Positions 31,584 to 42,117 are shown, counted from the first letter of the stretch. The stretch is DNA of 64,000 bases from Eutreptiella sp. 'Long Island Sound 2002' (GCA_964036045.1 OZ038392.1:17133612-17197611); one strand, 5' to 3'. Numbers and translations are program-made. The notes: generated by a model not told the origin, from the letters alone.

Positions 31584-33002
31584 TTACGGTCTGGTTTTGG
31601 TGTGGTGTGTGTGGTGTTTTTGTGTGCGAGTTTGTGTGTCGTTTCTTCCTGCATGCACCATTTGTGTTTCCTTTGCCTTCATCCCGTTCCTAGTTATGGC
31701 ATCTCTTGTCGCGGGTGGGCGGGCCGGGCTTACCATCAGCGCTTGTTGATTGTCTTTTTTACGCGAAATGAGGGAGTGGTGGAGTTTCTTGTGCGCTTGT
31801 GCTTGTTTCTTCGAGGTCCAGTCATTGAGTAGTGTTTGAAGTTTTTTAGTTTTGTGTGCACTGGAAGCAGTAGAAGGTAGGTTATTTACAGCGTCAAGGA
31901 ACTGTTTCTCTACGCTGGTTGGTTTGTGTTCGTGTGCTTGATGAGTGACGTTTTTGTAGGTGGTGACTAGTTGGGTGAAAAGGAAGTCAGTCAGAGGAAT
32001 AAGTTGTTCAATGGGATGTTGGAAGAGAGTGTCGTGGTGCTTCGAGAGCCAGTCGTTAAGAGGTTTACTGAGGGACGTAAAGTGTGACTTTTCTTCTTTG
32101 GTTAAATGGCGGTAGTGAATGGAATTGTGTGGGATGTTGTATATGTTAATCGGGTTGCTTGGGATGGCTATGGAAGTGGATACGGGCCGGTGGTCGGAGA
32201 TGTCGTTGTGAATGTCAATGAAGGTGTTGAAAGGTTTGAAAATGGTGTTGAAAGAAGGAGAGGAGAGAATCAAGTCGATGCGTGTGTGAGACGGGAGCCT
32301 TTTGTTAGCAGGGCGCGTCCACTGCTTTGTCTCTGGGTGGTCCTTACGATACAGGTCAATGAGGGTTGGTGTGGTGGTGGGATTGGTGGGGTGTACCTGG
32401 TTGTGGAGCCAAGGCCAGTATTTATTGTGTTTGATATTAGCCGTGTCTAGAGAAGGTCGGAGATATGTGTTGAAGTCGCCGAGCATGATGTGGCACGGCT
32501 GGTCTTGTTGGAGGGCGGAGATTGTTTTCTCTAGCCTGTGTCGGAGATGAGTGTGATGTGATTTGTACATGTTAATGATACGGAGTGTGTGGTAGCCTGG
32601 TATAGTAAGGTCGATGGCAATAAGGCATCCATTGACCTTGTCGTGTTTGATTTGCGTGACGAAAGGAGATAGGGAAGAGTGAATGACAATCGCTGTGCCG
32701 TTCGATTTCTCAGAAGATATGTTTGTGAAAGGGTGTAGGTTTAGAAGTGAACGTAAGGAGGGGGCGGTAGGTATTTGCTGTAAACAAAGAATGTCGGTTC
32801 CTTGTTGTTGGTGTCGTAGTATAATGGCGTCCAGGTTGTCAATGTTTTTGGCAGTGTTATGAGTAGTGAGTGTTAAACGTGTTTTAGAGTGGATTAAGTT
32901 GTCTGTTGGTGTGGTAGGTTTAGGTGCTTTGTGAATGTTAGTATCGTAACTTGGTGGTTGGGGGACTCCCGGTGGGAGGGTGATATCAATGGACGGCGTC
33001 AT
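31584..33002 (-). CDS. Retrotransposon apurinic-type endonuclease (EEP family), lacking RT
   Basis: A 472-residue open frame with the exonuclease-endonuclease-phosphatase fold that nicks target DNA for LINE integration. Seen: LTLTTHNTAKN near 43, DILCLQQ at 70-76, GDFN at 175-178, RIDLILSS at 241 and SDHRPVS at 269. The catalytic Glu normally found after Q in LQE is Gln76 (codon CAA), so activity is doubtful. The reading frame beyond residue 420 runs through the 45-bp core and repeats and is unlikely to be native. Its ATG overlaps the stop of the upstream ORF as ATGA. Reverse transcriptase motifs are absent. Confidence 0.8.
   Translation of the reverse strand: MTPSIDITLPPGVPQPPSYDTNIHKAPKPTTPTDNLIHSKTRLTLTTHNTAKNIDNLDAIILRHQQQGTDILCLQQIPTAPSLRSLLNLHPFTNISSEKSNGTAIVIHSSLSPFVTQIKHDKVNGCLIAIDLTIPGYHTLRIINMYKSHHTHLRHRLEKTISALQQDQPCHIMLGDFNTYLRPSLDTANIKHNKYWPWLHNQVHPTNPTTTPTLIDLYRKDHPETKQWTRPANKRLPSHTRIDLILSSPSFNTIFKPFNTFIDIHNDISDHRPVSTSIAIPSNPINIYNIPHNSIHYRHLTKEEKSHFTSLSKPLNDWLSKHHDTLFQHPIEQLIPLTDFLFTQLVTTYKNVTHQAHEHKPTSVEKQFLDAVNNLPSTASSAHKTKKLQTLLNDWTSKKQAQAHKKLHHSLISRKKDNQQALMVSPARPPATRDAITRNGMKAKETQMVHAGRNDTQTRTQKHHTHHTKTRP
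31704..31748. repeat. 45-bp core repeat, third copy
   Basis: Bases 31704-31748 match 1296-1340 and 3712-3756 with two differences, in the same orientation. Flanking sequences are unrelated. Here the core is read as part of the endonuclease ORF (ALMVSPARPPATR on the - strand). Confidence 0.9.
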
Positions 33003-33502
33003 GATGATGAGAGAGATGGGACCACGTGTCTAACATTGACCACTTCCGAGACATTCCTTGATCTTGACGAGTCATCGAGTCTAATGTGAGGCCGTTTTGG
33101 CAGTCGTGGCCCGAATGGGTCAAGAAGGAAGCACTTGCAAAAAGATAAACTCTTCATCCGGCCATGACAGAGATCAGTCAGGCCACGTGGTTGCGACTTA
33201 GAGGGCAGAGTGACACTAGGCGTGCAAACGAGTACCCCATCGTGTCTTGGATGAATCAAAATCTTGACACACCGAAGGTGAGTGAACGAAATCCACACGG
33301 CATGCGGGAAGCATTGTGAGGAGAGTGTACGTTCCAGTGTGTTCGCATTGTTTTCGATGAATGGCACAATACCTTGCGAGGTGATGCATCGCGAGTGGTT
33401 AGATGTAATCGTTTCGAGACATAGCAGCATGATAAGCAGATCATACCGTTGGTATTGAGAGGAGTGAGGACGGAGGGAATCCGCATCTCTGAGTAGTGAC
33501 AT
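32999..33502 (-). CDS. Uncharacterised 167-residue ORF upstream of endonuclease
   Basis: It begins MSLLRDADSLRPHSS and ends SLSSS; the stop TGA shares bases with the endonuclease start (ATGA). Scattered cysteines and histidines do not form a clear zinc finger. The overlap suggests coupled translation within one retrotransposon mRNA, but the ORF may also be a decayed linker of ORF1. No family recognised. Confidence 0.4.
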   Translation of the reverse strand: MSLLRDADSLRPHSSQYQRYDLLIMLLCLETITSNHSRCITSQGIVPFIENNANTLERTLSSQCFPHAVWISFTHLRCVKILIHPRHDGVLVCTPSVTLPSKSQPRGLTDLCHGRMKSLSFCKCFLLDPFGPRLPKRPHIRLDDSSRSRNVSEVVNVRHVVPSLSSS

Positions 33503-33553
33503 AGTGAAGACATTGAGAACTGGGTGAAAGAAAGAGTGTGGGTGGGTGGGGAG

Positions 33554-33919
33554 TCATTGGGGCTTGGCCACGATCAATCGCTCATTGATGGAGCGCAGTT
33601 GTTTCTCGGAGCCAAATTCTTTGGCGGCCAAGAGTTTGGCTTCCCATTTAGAAGTGGCATGGTCTTTCACAATTGAATCAATGATGTTTTGTTTTTTCAA
33701 GAGGTTGGGCGAGCCGGATGTGAAAGTGATGCCTTGAACTTTTTCTTGGTGTGCTAGGATACTGGATCCCAGGTTTTGGAAGAGCGCTTCAAAATAATCG
33801 TGTGATTTGGCACTTGGGTTGGATCCCAGCGGTTGGATGGAGGTGAAGGTACCAAAAAGTGAAGTTGCTTTGTTAATGTCTCTATAACTTATGGAGCGTG
33901 GAGCACAAATGACCACCAA
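33554..33919 (-). CDS. Shifted C-terminal continuation of ORF1
   Basis: It starts inside the last 31 bases of ORF1 in another frame. The first residues (MVVICAPRSISYRDINK) read like a continuation of a real protein, whereas ORF1 ends with a short tail in its own frame. This fits either a frameshift mutation or programmed shifting. The rest (about 120 residues) is basic and mixed alpha-helical, without a recognised motif. Confidence 0.45.
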   Translation of the reverse strand: MVVICAPRSISYRDINKATSLFGTFTSIQPLGSNPSAKSHDYFEALFQNLGSSILAHQEKVQGITFTSGSPNLLKKQNIIDSIVKDHATSKWEAKLLAAKEFGSEKQLRSINERLIVAKPQ

Positions 33920-35844
33920 TTTGGCGTCGGTTGGTGTGTAGGGGGTTTAGCCCGGTAGCTTAGCGGAGCGTCGGACAAAACTGCATATGTGTTATCGTGA
34001 TTGAAAAAAGTGGGGCCGGCTTTCTTGCATTGTTCGTTCATCCATTTGAGTTTTGAAACTCGTGTTTCGGTGTTACTTGGAATGGAGTGGACATCCAGAT
34101 GCACCAATACCGAGTATTTGGTGCGTAGAATTGCGAATTGCAGGATCGAATTCATTTTTTCAAGAGAGGCCACTCGATTTAGAAGCTCCGTGGGTTCGAG
34201 CTTGACTCCGTTTTTCGCGGAGCTTTTTGAGGCGGAGATCATGAATGTATTTCCATGGGCGGAGAAGTTGTAGGGGAAAGCAATAATGAGTGGATTCCTG
34301 TCTAGTGGGTAATGGGATTGAACAGTTTTGGCAATTTGGGAGGAGAGTGCTGAGTTTGTTTCGATGTCGAAACGAGCATGGGTGCTTCCAATGGGCGAGC
34401 CCCTTTTTTTTATCTCACCGCGGTAGTGTGCGCAATTGGTGGAGGTAATGGATGAGGCATCTTGGAGGTCAGGTTTGATTAATTTGTTGAAAAATTGGAA
34501 AGCATCTTCCTCGGTGAGGACTTCGAGGTCGCGCAAAATGTCAATTCTGACATAATCGGTGATTGGTGGTGAGTGACGGGCTTCTTGTTGCGGAGAGATA
34601 AAAGCCTCGGCTTGTGCTAGGTCATGGCCCGGCGAAATAGGAGAGAATTTGGGTGGTGTGTATTGGAACTCCGAAAGGTTGTCCAAAGTAATCATAATAT
34701 TTCCCTCCGGGTGTGGGGCGGAGCAAGTGTCAAAAAGCTTTTGATCATCTTTGAGGACCATATTCAACGGAACAAAGTTTTGGGAGATTTTTTGGTCAAC
34801 CATAAACCTCCTTGCTTTGGCATAGGCTTGAGAGTAATCCCAAATCCCGCTCGTGGCTTCACACACTCTCGGGTCCGACACCAAAAGAATTAGCGTACCC
34901 CTTACATGTATTTTAGCACGCGCAAGCGACGCCAAAGCATTGAGCAACATGGACACGTGTGCGGATGTGTTGTGCGAGGCGTCCTTGTTGAAGTCGTACT
35001 TTGTGGTGGGAGTGAAGATGCAAGTTCTTGTTTGGGACTCGTAGAGGTTGGCCATGATGTTGAGGGTCGTGATATTTTGGGGAGTGACCAATTTTGCATT
35101 TTTGATGGCTCGTGCATGGTCTTCCGTTGGGTACGGGGCGGAATACTCGTACTTCTCGTTGAAATAGTGTTGGTAGTCGGTGCCCCCACAATGTATTTCA
35201 TGAGGTTGTTTGTGAAATTGGGCGATGATGTCCTCGGTTGGTAACATGGTAATGTAGTCGGAGTATACACGGTTGTCTTGAGATTGGAATTCATAGATTT
35301 CCGGAACTTTTTCATCTTGAAGGTCTTGGTGAAGTTGGGATGGAGAGTTGCCGTTGGGGTCGTTCACATCAACGTTGGTGGTTTGGTGTGTTTCCAAGTC
35401 TTCCATAGGGATGAAAGTGAAACTCTTGTTGCGCTTTTCTGAAAGTTTGGCATAATCCACCGTTGGCTTTTCATTGTAATGAAGTTGGGTGTTGATGACG
35501 ATGTCGTTGTTGACAGCCTCTTTCATTTCACGGTTTGGTTGCGGGGTGGTTTTTTGAATCCATTTTGTCTTGTGGCGTTTGGATTTGCCGTTTGGGCTTG
35601 AACTCGCATTCTGGCTTGGAATTGCGTCTGGAGTGTTTTTCTGGGCGTTTCTTTTCTGATTTGATTTGGGAGTTTGGGGTTGTTGATCGTTCTCCTTTCC
35701 TTTTTCATCCGTTCTGCTTTCCCGAAGAGCCGCATTGCGTCTGTGATCCCTCAGCTGTTGGTCGCTTTTCTCGAATTGCGCCACGCGATTTGCGACAGAC
35801 TTGTTCGGATCTGCGGCTTTTGGCACGGTGCGATCTTTGCCCAT
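33889..35844 (-). CDS. Non-LTR retrotransposon ORF1 (gag-like), 651 residues
   Basis: It begins MGKDRTVPKAADPNKS with a strongly basic, Gln/Asn-rich first 110 residues, as expected for an RNA-binding nucleocapsid-like protein, followed by a long globular portion without detectable zinc knuckles. Its position upstream of an endonuclease on the same strand is the main argument for ORF1. ORF1 proteins coat element RNA and act as chaperones in retrotransposition. Database similarity could not be checked, so the family is inferred from context only. Confidence 0.55.
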   Translation of the reverse strand: MGKDRTVPKAADPNKSVANRVAQFEKSDQQLRDHRRNAALRESRTDEKGKENDQQPQTPKSNQKRNAQKNTPDAIPSQNASSSPNGKSKRHKTKWIQKTTPQPNREMKEAVNNDIVINTQLHYNEKPTVDYAKLSEKRNKSFTFIPMEDLETHQTTNVDVNDPNGNSPSQLHQDLQDEKVPEIYEFQSQDNRVYSDYITMLPTEDIIAQFHKQPHEIHCGGTDYQHYFNEKYEYSAPYPTEDHARAIKNAKLVTPQNITTLNIMANLYESQTRTCIFTPTTKYDFNKDASHNTSAHVSMLLNALASLARAKIHVRGTLILLVSDPRVCEATSGIWDYSQAYAKARRFMVDQKISQNFVPLNMVLKDDQKLFDTCSAPHPEGNIMITLDNLSEFQYTPPKFSPISPGHDLAQAEAFISPQQEARHSPPITDYVRIDILRDLEVLTEEDAFQFFNKLIKPDLQDASSITSTNCAHYRGEIKKRGSPIGSTHARFDIETNSALSSQIAKTVQSHYPLDRNPLIIAFPYNFSAHGNTFMISASKSSAKNGVKLEPTELLNRVASLEKMNSILQFAILRTKYSVLVHLDVHSIPSNTETRVSKLKWMNEQCKKAGPTFFNHDNTYAVLSDAPLSYRAKPPTHQPTPNWWSFVLHAP

Positions 35845-35992
35845 GATGGATTTTTTGGACAGTTGTTGTTGAAGTTATGATGAGCGTGTGCGCCAGGAAA
35901 TTGCGGATCGAGTGATACCTAATACGTGGGCAGAAATCAGTGATAACGGAAAAATTCAGGAAAAGATTTTGTTGTAGTCTGTCAACCTGAAA

Positions 35993-37441
35993 TTAGAAAT
36001 TTCCCACGGAGGACCCTGACCCTTGGTACCCTTTGCCATGGCCTCCAGAACCTCCACCACCAGGACGGTAGTTGTTCAAGTGCTGGTCGCTCTCCTTCTC
36101 CAGCGCCAGCTCCAGGAGTAGCACGCATAGATCCTCGTAGCGGAGGGATCTAGCCTTGCGCTCCGCCGTCGAACGGCACTCGTCCCATAGCTCTCGAGGG
36201 AGCTTGGCCACCAACCAGAACAGCAGGTCGTCGCTGCTGTAGGAACCGGGCGTCAGTCGTCCAGCCCAGTGATCCAGGTCAGCCAACAGCTCAGAGACCC
36301 TGCCAGGTTTGGGGTTGTTGGGCAGCACGGGCAGGTTCTGGATCTCGGCCCTGATGGAGAGGTCAGTTTCGTAGGTCGGGTACTGCCTCTCCAGGGCAAC
36401 CAACACATCGGCAAAGGTGGCGGAGTTAGTCACGATCTGCCTGACCTGGTTTTCCAGGTACTTGGTCTTGCAGCACTGCAGGAGCAGATCGCACTTGACT
36501 CACCCACTAGCGTGGGTTTGGCCGGTCAATCGGAGAAACCGGCCAAAATTCTCAGCGAACTTGCTGAGGTCCTTGCCTGTGAACTCAGGCAGGTTCACCA
36601 AGATCTTGGAGGTGGCAATAGCCTTCGCCTCCTGAGACCTGCGTCCCTCAGGGCGTCGGGTCTTCTTCTTCTTCTTCTTCTTCTTCTTCTTCCCCTTTGG
36701 GTCCTCGGGATCCTCCGGGTCATGGTCCTCCGAGGGCGAAGTAGAAGTCATCGACGGCGGCTCATCATCGGAGGGGTCTCCGCCTAGATCACTAGAGCCA
36801 TAAGGCTCCACGTCCACCATAGCCCTCAAGGCTGTCAGCCCCAGCCGGTCCACCTCGGCCCTCGTAGAGTTCGTCACATGGCTGTAGGGCGGCTGGGCCG
36901 TTCTCGGTACGAAGGGACTTCTCGGAATTGCTGCAGGGGTCGGCATCGGTCGACTCCTCAGGCTCCCCAGGGTGTTTGTCAACCCTGCCGCCAGGTGGTT
37001 GGCCTGTACTCGGTGGGGTGACATTCCCACCGTGGTAGGTGACGCTTGGGGCGGGATCATCAGGGGCTCCAGTTTCTCTCGGATTTCTTGAGTGAGGTCG
37101 CCCACGATTTTTGAAGTGGCTCCTCGGAGCACCTCGTTGATCTCCGACCGCGTCAGGGACCTGTTGGAGGATCTCCCCGATCCTCTACTCCTGCCTCCAA
37201 GAGACTCAGGTCCTCTCCTCAACCCACTGAAGGTTGCATACCCAGGTGCATACCCAGGAACATCCACGTAGGTTCCAGTAGCGGGTAGTGGATGGGGATA
37301 TTCAGCCGCATACCATCGCGGCGCAGAGCTGGAAGCCACCGGCTCACTGGCAGTAGTTGCCTCAGGGAGCGCAGTGGTAGGTGGGCCCATACCATAGGCG
37401 GGGTAGGGAGGCATGCCAGTAAAGCCTGTGCCCTCTGCCAT
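35993..37441 (-). pseudogene. Gag of gypsy copy A, frameshifted and truncated
   Basis: MAEGTGFTGMPPYPAYG (from 37441) parallels MAEGTGIAGMPTNPAYG of copy B. A frame break near 36500 separates the first 313 residues from a second piece (36433-35993) that aligns with the middle of copy B gag (PTYETDLSIRAEIQNL, GSYSSDDLLFWLVAKL). The zinc-knuckle end is missing. A pure CTT/GAA run at about 36660-36690 (a Lys tract) differs in length from copy B. Confidence 0.85.
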
Positions 37442-37557
37442 AGGCGGGTTGGTTATGGGAGTGGATGTTGCAGCGGCTGGGAGTGTGGTGGTTATAGGAG
37501 AGGGTGATGCGTGGAGGCCAGAAGCGCTTGGTGCGCCTTCGAAGGTAGGGTCATTCG

Positions 37558-37845
37558 TCAGGTCTTGCCCTTGTTCCTCTCCTTCGTCTGCTTCGTCTCC
37601 AGCATTCTTCTCGCTCTCTCTCTCTTCCTCTTCACAGGCTGAGTGACCACCTCTTTGACAGAGAGGGCCCTGAAGGCCGTCTGGAGTCCATCCAGCGAGT
37701 CCTCAGCCACTTCCACTGGCCCATGTAAGGGCTCCGAAGGTACAGCGCCGCTAGGTCCAGGTCCAGGTTCCCCAGGTGCTGGCCTTGCCGGTGCCTCAGG
37801 CGCTGGCGCTGTCTTCACATCGGCGTCCTCCTTCCTTGTGTCCAT
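37558..37845 (-). CDS. Leader ORF of gypsy copy A
   Basis: 95 residues, MDTRKEDADVKTAPAPEAP, Pro/Ala/Glu-rich then basic (PVKRKRERARR). A homologous ORF lies at the same place in copy B (58920-59318), so it is a conserved part of the element rather than chance. Function unknown; the basic stretch could be a nuclear localisation or RNA-binding signal. Confidence 0.6.
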   Translation of the reverse strand: MDTRKEDADVKTAPAPEAPARPAPGEPGPGPSGAVPSEPLHGPVEVAEDSLDGLQTAFRALSVKEVVTQPVKRKRERARRMLETKQTKERNKGKT

Positions 37846-38385
37846 CTTAGTTCGCCCTTCTGCTTATATGTGCCTGTACTCGGCGCACTGGATGTACGGC
37901 GCGGGGTTGCTGCCGGTGCGCAGAGACAGACTGCCTCTTGCTACCAGAAAAGTTTATAGTGGTTTCAACACTGTGTTTTTGTCTCTCCTGCTGCTTGCTG
38001 CTGGTGTAGGGTTTCCTGCTGCTTGTTCTTGGAGATGAAAAGCTTTTGTTTGCTGAAGTACAGTAAATCCAGGATAGCCCAAGCCAGAGATGTGCAAGGA
38101 GAAGAGAATCAGGATCAAAGCATGAAGGGCTGCAGTGTAAGCAGTGAAAGATGAAAGGATATTCACAGAAACTGCAACTCAGGTCAAATCGGAATGCATA
38201 TTCACAAAGATAGCTGAAATGTTTTGGAAAAGAGTTGGAAAACTGCCCCATGGTCACTCTATCTCCATAGTGCCATCTCAGGAGATGTGCACTCTTTGTT
38301 TTGGGTCCCATATGTGCTGAGGTGGCAGGGCATGTGGCGATGAGGTCACTGCCATGTCACATGGGATCTTCCTACTTAGCCAGGC

Positions 38386-38466
38386 TGACCAGGAATTGAA
38401 CCCAGGACCTCTCAAAAAGAGGTGCCGGGCCCCCTGGGGTGCATACCACTAGGACAGCTAAGTATC
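38386..38466 (-). other. tRNA-related sequence in gypsy leader, copy A
   Basis: Read on the - strand: TGTCCTAGTGGTATGC resembles a tRNA D arm/A box, ACCTCT-TTTTG-AGAGGT forms an anticodon-like stem-loop, and GGTTCAATTCC matches the RNA polymerase III B box. Two further copies occur in copy B. It may be a tRNA-derived SINE or promoter captured by the element; acceptor pairing is imperfect, so it is not a functional tRNA gene. Confidence 0.55.
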
Positions 38467-38708
38467 CATGGAAAAACATAGATAAATTCATAGGCTCCGC
38501 CTTGGATATGTCAGTTCTCAGTCAACTCAGGAAAAGATGATTTGCCTCACATTGGAAGGGGATTAAGGGGTCCACCCCATATCCTGATTGGGTGTTTGGT
38601 TCCATAGGTCAAAATGTGTTATCACCACTTTTGGTGGGACCAATACTAAGATAGAAATGCCTGGATGCTCAGTGCATCTCTAATACAACTAGAGTATGCC
38701 TCAAAGCA

Positions 38709-39287
38709 TTGGAAAAGCACTTTTTCTTACTTGGGCACCACGGGCAACGCCACCCCTTCCCCGACAACGACGACCCGTGGCCGACGGCGGTGCGGGAATG
38801 CCTCAACCAATTCGCCGATGAACACCTCCACTATTGGCGCCGCGAGCAGGAGACCACCAACCAGCCCGGGTGGCGCGACGCCTTGGTCCACCTCTCCCAC
38901 ACCACCGGCACGCGAGACCCCCGCCTGAGACTCGTCCGGCCCACGAGGGCTAAGCAGGACGCCCACACCGGCCCACGGGTGATGCCGGACTGCCTGCACC
39001 TCCACGTCGGGGGCTACCGCCGCCGGGGCGGCCTATCCCCCCCCACGCGGGGGGTGGCGTACAACCCGCCGGCAGCCCTCATGTACATCCTCCACGACGT
39101 ACTCGCGGAAAGCAAGCACCAAGAGCCTAACGCGGATGTGGCATGGCCCGAGCCCCTGCGCCCCCGGCCCCACGCGCCAAAGCCGTTGTGGTTGGTGACC
39201 ACGGACGACCAATGCACCCAAGCGGCGGGGCAAGCGCAGCTCCGGGCCGAGTGGGTAATAGTGCAGGTGGGGGCAGGCCAGCCCTAA
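38709..39287 (+). pseudogene. Fragment of GC-rich element polyprotein, unknown domain
   Basis: The real sequence begins about 38746; the first 13 residues come from the gypsy end. Phrases such as DPWPTAVRECLNQFADEHLHYWRR look coding and are amphipathic helical. No family recognised; by position it may lie between RT and RNase H. Confidence 0.35.
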
Positions 39288-39540
39288 CCCTGTGGACTCC
39301 CCCGTGGCACCGCCCTGCTCGTAGCTACGGGGGTGCCGCACGACCCACACATGGCAGTGCACGCGCTGGAGGACCAGCCGGAGGACACAGGACACCTGGT
39401 GGTGCACCAGCGCGGAGGCCTGGCGTGCCTCAAGGAACATGTGACGGCACTTCGGTCCTCGCCAAGCACGATCGCCGGAGCGGAAATCCGGCTGCACGAC
39501 CACCCAGCGATCAGCCCCTGGCGACACCAGGGCGCTGAGC

Positions 39541-40589
39541 GTGGACCCACTGACCCCCAGCCACCCCGACGTCCGGTGGCACTCCGCCGACCTCAACGCG
39601 GGGTGGCTCAGCCCCACCGGGTACTACTGGATCCCGGAGGCCTGGGGCCACACCTCTTCCGACGCGTCCGGGGGCGGATCCTGCAACCACGCCACCAGCG
39701 TCGCTCTCACCGCCGACCTCACCCGCAGGTGGGCGGTGGCCATCTCGGCCACGGTGCCCGACGGGGAGGGGGTGGCCGCCTCCCTCCCCCTACAATACGG
39801 TGCCAACCGACCATGGGTCCACACGGTGGACGCCGAAGTCATCCTCCACCTCCTGCGGCACGCAGATCGCGAGCGGACCACGGGGGTCCCCGCGGGCGCG
39901 GCAAATGTGGTCAACCAGATGCCCCTACGGTGGCTCCGGGACGGCCTGTGCGCGCGAGGGCGACACGCCGGGCACCCATTCTGGTACGTCCGAGCCACGT
40001 TGCACCACAGTGACGCCCTACTGCACAAGGCGGACTGGGCGGCGTCCCAGGACACCGTCCTGCAGAACACGCCCCCGGACCCTGGCCACGCCCAACTCAT
40101 TGTCGCCGGCCGTGACAGCCACCACGATCTACGGCCCCCCACGATGCGGGCGCTCGGCGAGGTCGCGCAGCGGTCGCAGACGGACCATGCGCTGACGCAC
40201 CGGGGACACACACCTTTGGGCGCGGCCCACGCCACAGCCTATGTCCACGCCCGGGACCTCACCGCGACGGCCACCAACTGCCGGGCGCTGCGGGCCCGAG
40301 ACGGCCACACGCCGGTGCAGCGCAGGCTCCGCGTCCGTAAGGAGCGGTTCTCCGGCGTCGCCAACCGTGCCTCCTATGCGGCGGCCCGGAGGAGACCCCG
40401 GTGCACATGCACGAGGGGTGCGCCCACTCACGGCTCCTCTGGCCCCACCAACGCCAGGCGGTACACGAGGCGGCCTGCCACCTCCCATCCGGGGACAAAG
40501 CCCTGTGGGTGGGCTCGTGGCGCTCCGCAGGCGCCACATGGACGGAAGTCTTCTGCTCTGGACTGGTGCCCGAGGACGCGGAGGCGTAG
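39541..40589 (+). pseudogene. RNase H-like domain and RT-associated zinc finger, frameshifted
   Basis: HTSSDASGGGS resembles the first strand of a retroelement RNase H with its catalytic Asp. TVDAEVILHLLRHA resembles the conserved Glu helix, and KADWAAS the last helix. Near 40390 the frame shifts into HMHEGCAHSRLLWPHQ, which resembles the zf-RVT pattern ET-x-H-x-C-x-H-x-x-x-LW that follows LINE RTs. This identifies the GC-rich block as a LINE-type remnant, although each match alone is weak. Confidence 0.45.
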
Positions 40590-41130
40590 CTCCGCGCCAT
40601 AGCCCGCTACGACCTGCCAGGAGGGACCTCTGTGGACGATTTCCTCCACCACATGCTCCGGCGAGGGGACTTCGCATGGGAGCTTCGCAACCACCGGCTG
40701 GAGCAACTCCTCCGCGAGCCCCTAAGCGTGGCTGCCTGAGCGCACCGATGGCTCACCGCGGCGGAGGGCGACCACCCCCCCCCTCCCCCGCGCCCTGACA
40801 AGGACTTCGTAGCCTCCCTCCGTGTCGTGAATGGCACTCTGGAGTGCCCACCACAAGAGGGCCCCCACCCGTACCAGGACCTGCCGGGGGGGTTCTCGAA
40901 GCACCTACAAGACGCCCTCTTCCCACCGTGGATCATCGGGCGCGGCTCCATGACCGCGTGGCAGGCACGCATAGTGGGTGAGGAATGGGCGCGCGAGTGG
41001 GGCCGGTGGTGCGCCGCCACGCGCGCCCCGGAGACCCCTGCGCAAGATACGCCGCCATCCCGCTCGAGGGATGGGGGCCGGACACCCGGCCGAGACCCAC
41101 CGTGATCTGCGGGGCGGGACCTGACCACCC

Positions 41131-42117
41131 GTGGGGGCGGCGACGGAGGAATGGCTGCAAGCGGACCCAGGGCCCCAAACAGGATGGACTGCAGACGTGT
41201 CCTCACTCGTCAGGACACCCGTCCCCCCCCGCATCGCCCTTCACGCCGCCAACGTACTCGGGGCCACCAAGATACGCAAATGGGGACACGCCGCGGCCAC
41301 CGTCCGGTGGCACCCCCCAGAGGACGGGGCTGCCCAGCTCGCCGTGGCGCACTTCAAAGCTGGGGGGCCGGTATACGACGACACCCTGTCCCGGCTGGGC
41401 GACACCCAGGGGCCCTTGCTCCTCATGCTCCCCACCGACATTGCAGCCGCGCTGCGCCAGGAGCTGGACGGCTGCGAAGGGCTGCGAGTGGGATGGGAGG
41501 CAGTCGCCGACGGCACCCCACTGGTCCTCCTTCACCGGGACGCCGCGAACCGGTGCCAATGGGATGCGCTGACGCCCCACCTCACCGGGCGCCACGTGTA
41601 CATGGCAACCCCTTCCCAGGGGCACCCCCGCCCAGCGTGGGACGACCTCATTGCCGCCTTCCACGACCACGGGATTCTCCCCGACGACACGTGGCGGGAG
41701 GTCCAGCGGAAGACGCTCGGCAGGGACTACCGGCGCCGCGTCCGCGCCCGCCTGCTGGAGATCCGGGACCCCCTCCGACAGAGGTGGGACGACCTCTGGC
41801 TCCGCCATCTCCACCCTTGGTCGCCGCCCTCCCACCTCCGACACACCTGCCGGCTCTGCGGGGAATGTGACACGGTGTCCTCCGCAGCGTCGACAGGCGC
41901 AACAGGTGTGCCCGGTGCGCCCTGGTGGCCGCGTGCCCCTGGCCCGAACCTCCCGCAGGCCCGCGCAGGCGCACAGAGGAGGAGGCCCTGCACCAGCGCA
42001 TCGAGGGGGCACACGCCCCCTCACACGAACGCGCGGGCCCAAAGGGCGCTGCCCTTTCGTAGATCCACGTGCACCTGCGGGACCCCACATCCGTTGCGCA
42101 CCTGTCGCACGTGTTAG
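41131..42117 (+). pseudogene. GC-rich element ORF fragment, unknown
   Basis: An open frame of 328 residues. About the first 250 look protein-like (LLLMLPTDIAAALRQELDGC, WDALTPHLTGRHVYMA), ending in HTCRLCGECDTV, a possible zinc-binding CxxC. The remainder is compositionally biased. No family recognised; it may encode another part of the element or a passenger. Confidence 0.35.

Larger units (their letters stand above)
31700..36010 (-). mobile_element. Non-LTR (LINE-like) element, 5' two thirds only
   Basis: Genes run leftward: ORF1 (35844-33889), a shifted continuation (33919-33554), a 167-residue ORF (33502-32999) and an endonuclease ORF (from 33002). No reverse transcriptase follows; the coding sequence passes into a 45-bp repeat core at 31704-31748 and then into microsatellite DNA. 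The right boundary, near 36010, cuts into gag of gypsy copy A, so this element may have inserted there. Retaining the 5' rather than the 3' part is unusual for a LINE. Confidence 0.7.
35993..38745 (-). mobile_element. Ty3/gypsy retrotransposon copy A, 5' fragment
   Basis: Reading leftward from a sharp end at 38745: leader with tRNA-like sequence, leader ORF, then gag. All are clearly homologous to copy B (60696 leftward). Both copies stop resembling each other's flanks at the same base, after CTTTTTCTTACT, which marks the element terminus. Gag is cut near 36010 where the non-LTR element begins, so pol is absent here. Confidence 0.8.

Noticed and set aside
31584-31832. C-terminal 50 residues of the endonuclease ORF as a functional domain
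   Set aside because: The sequence runs through a dispersed 45-bp repeat and simple repeats, so it is read-through.
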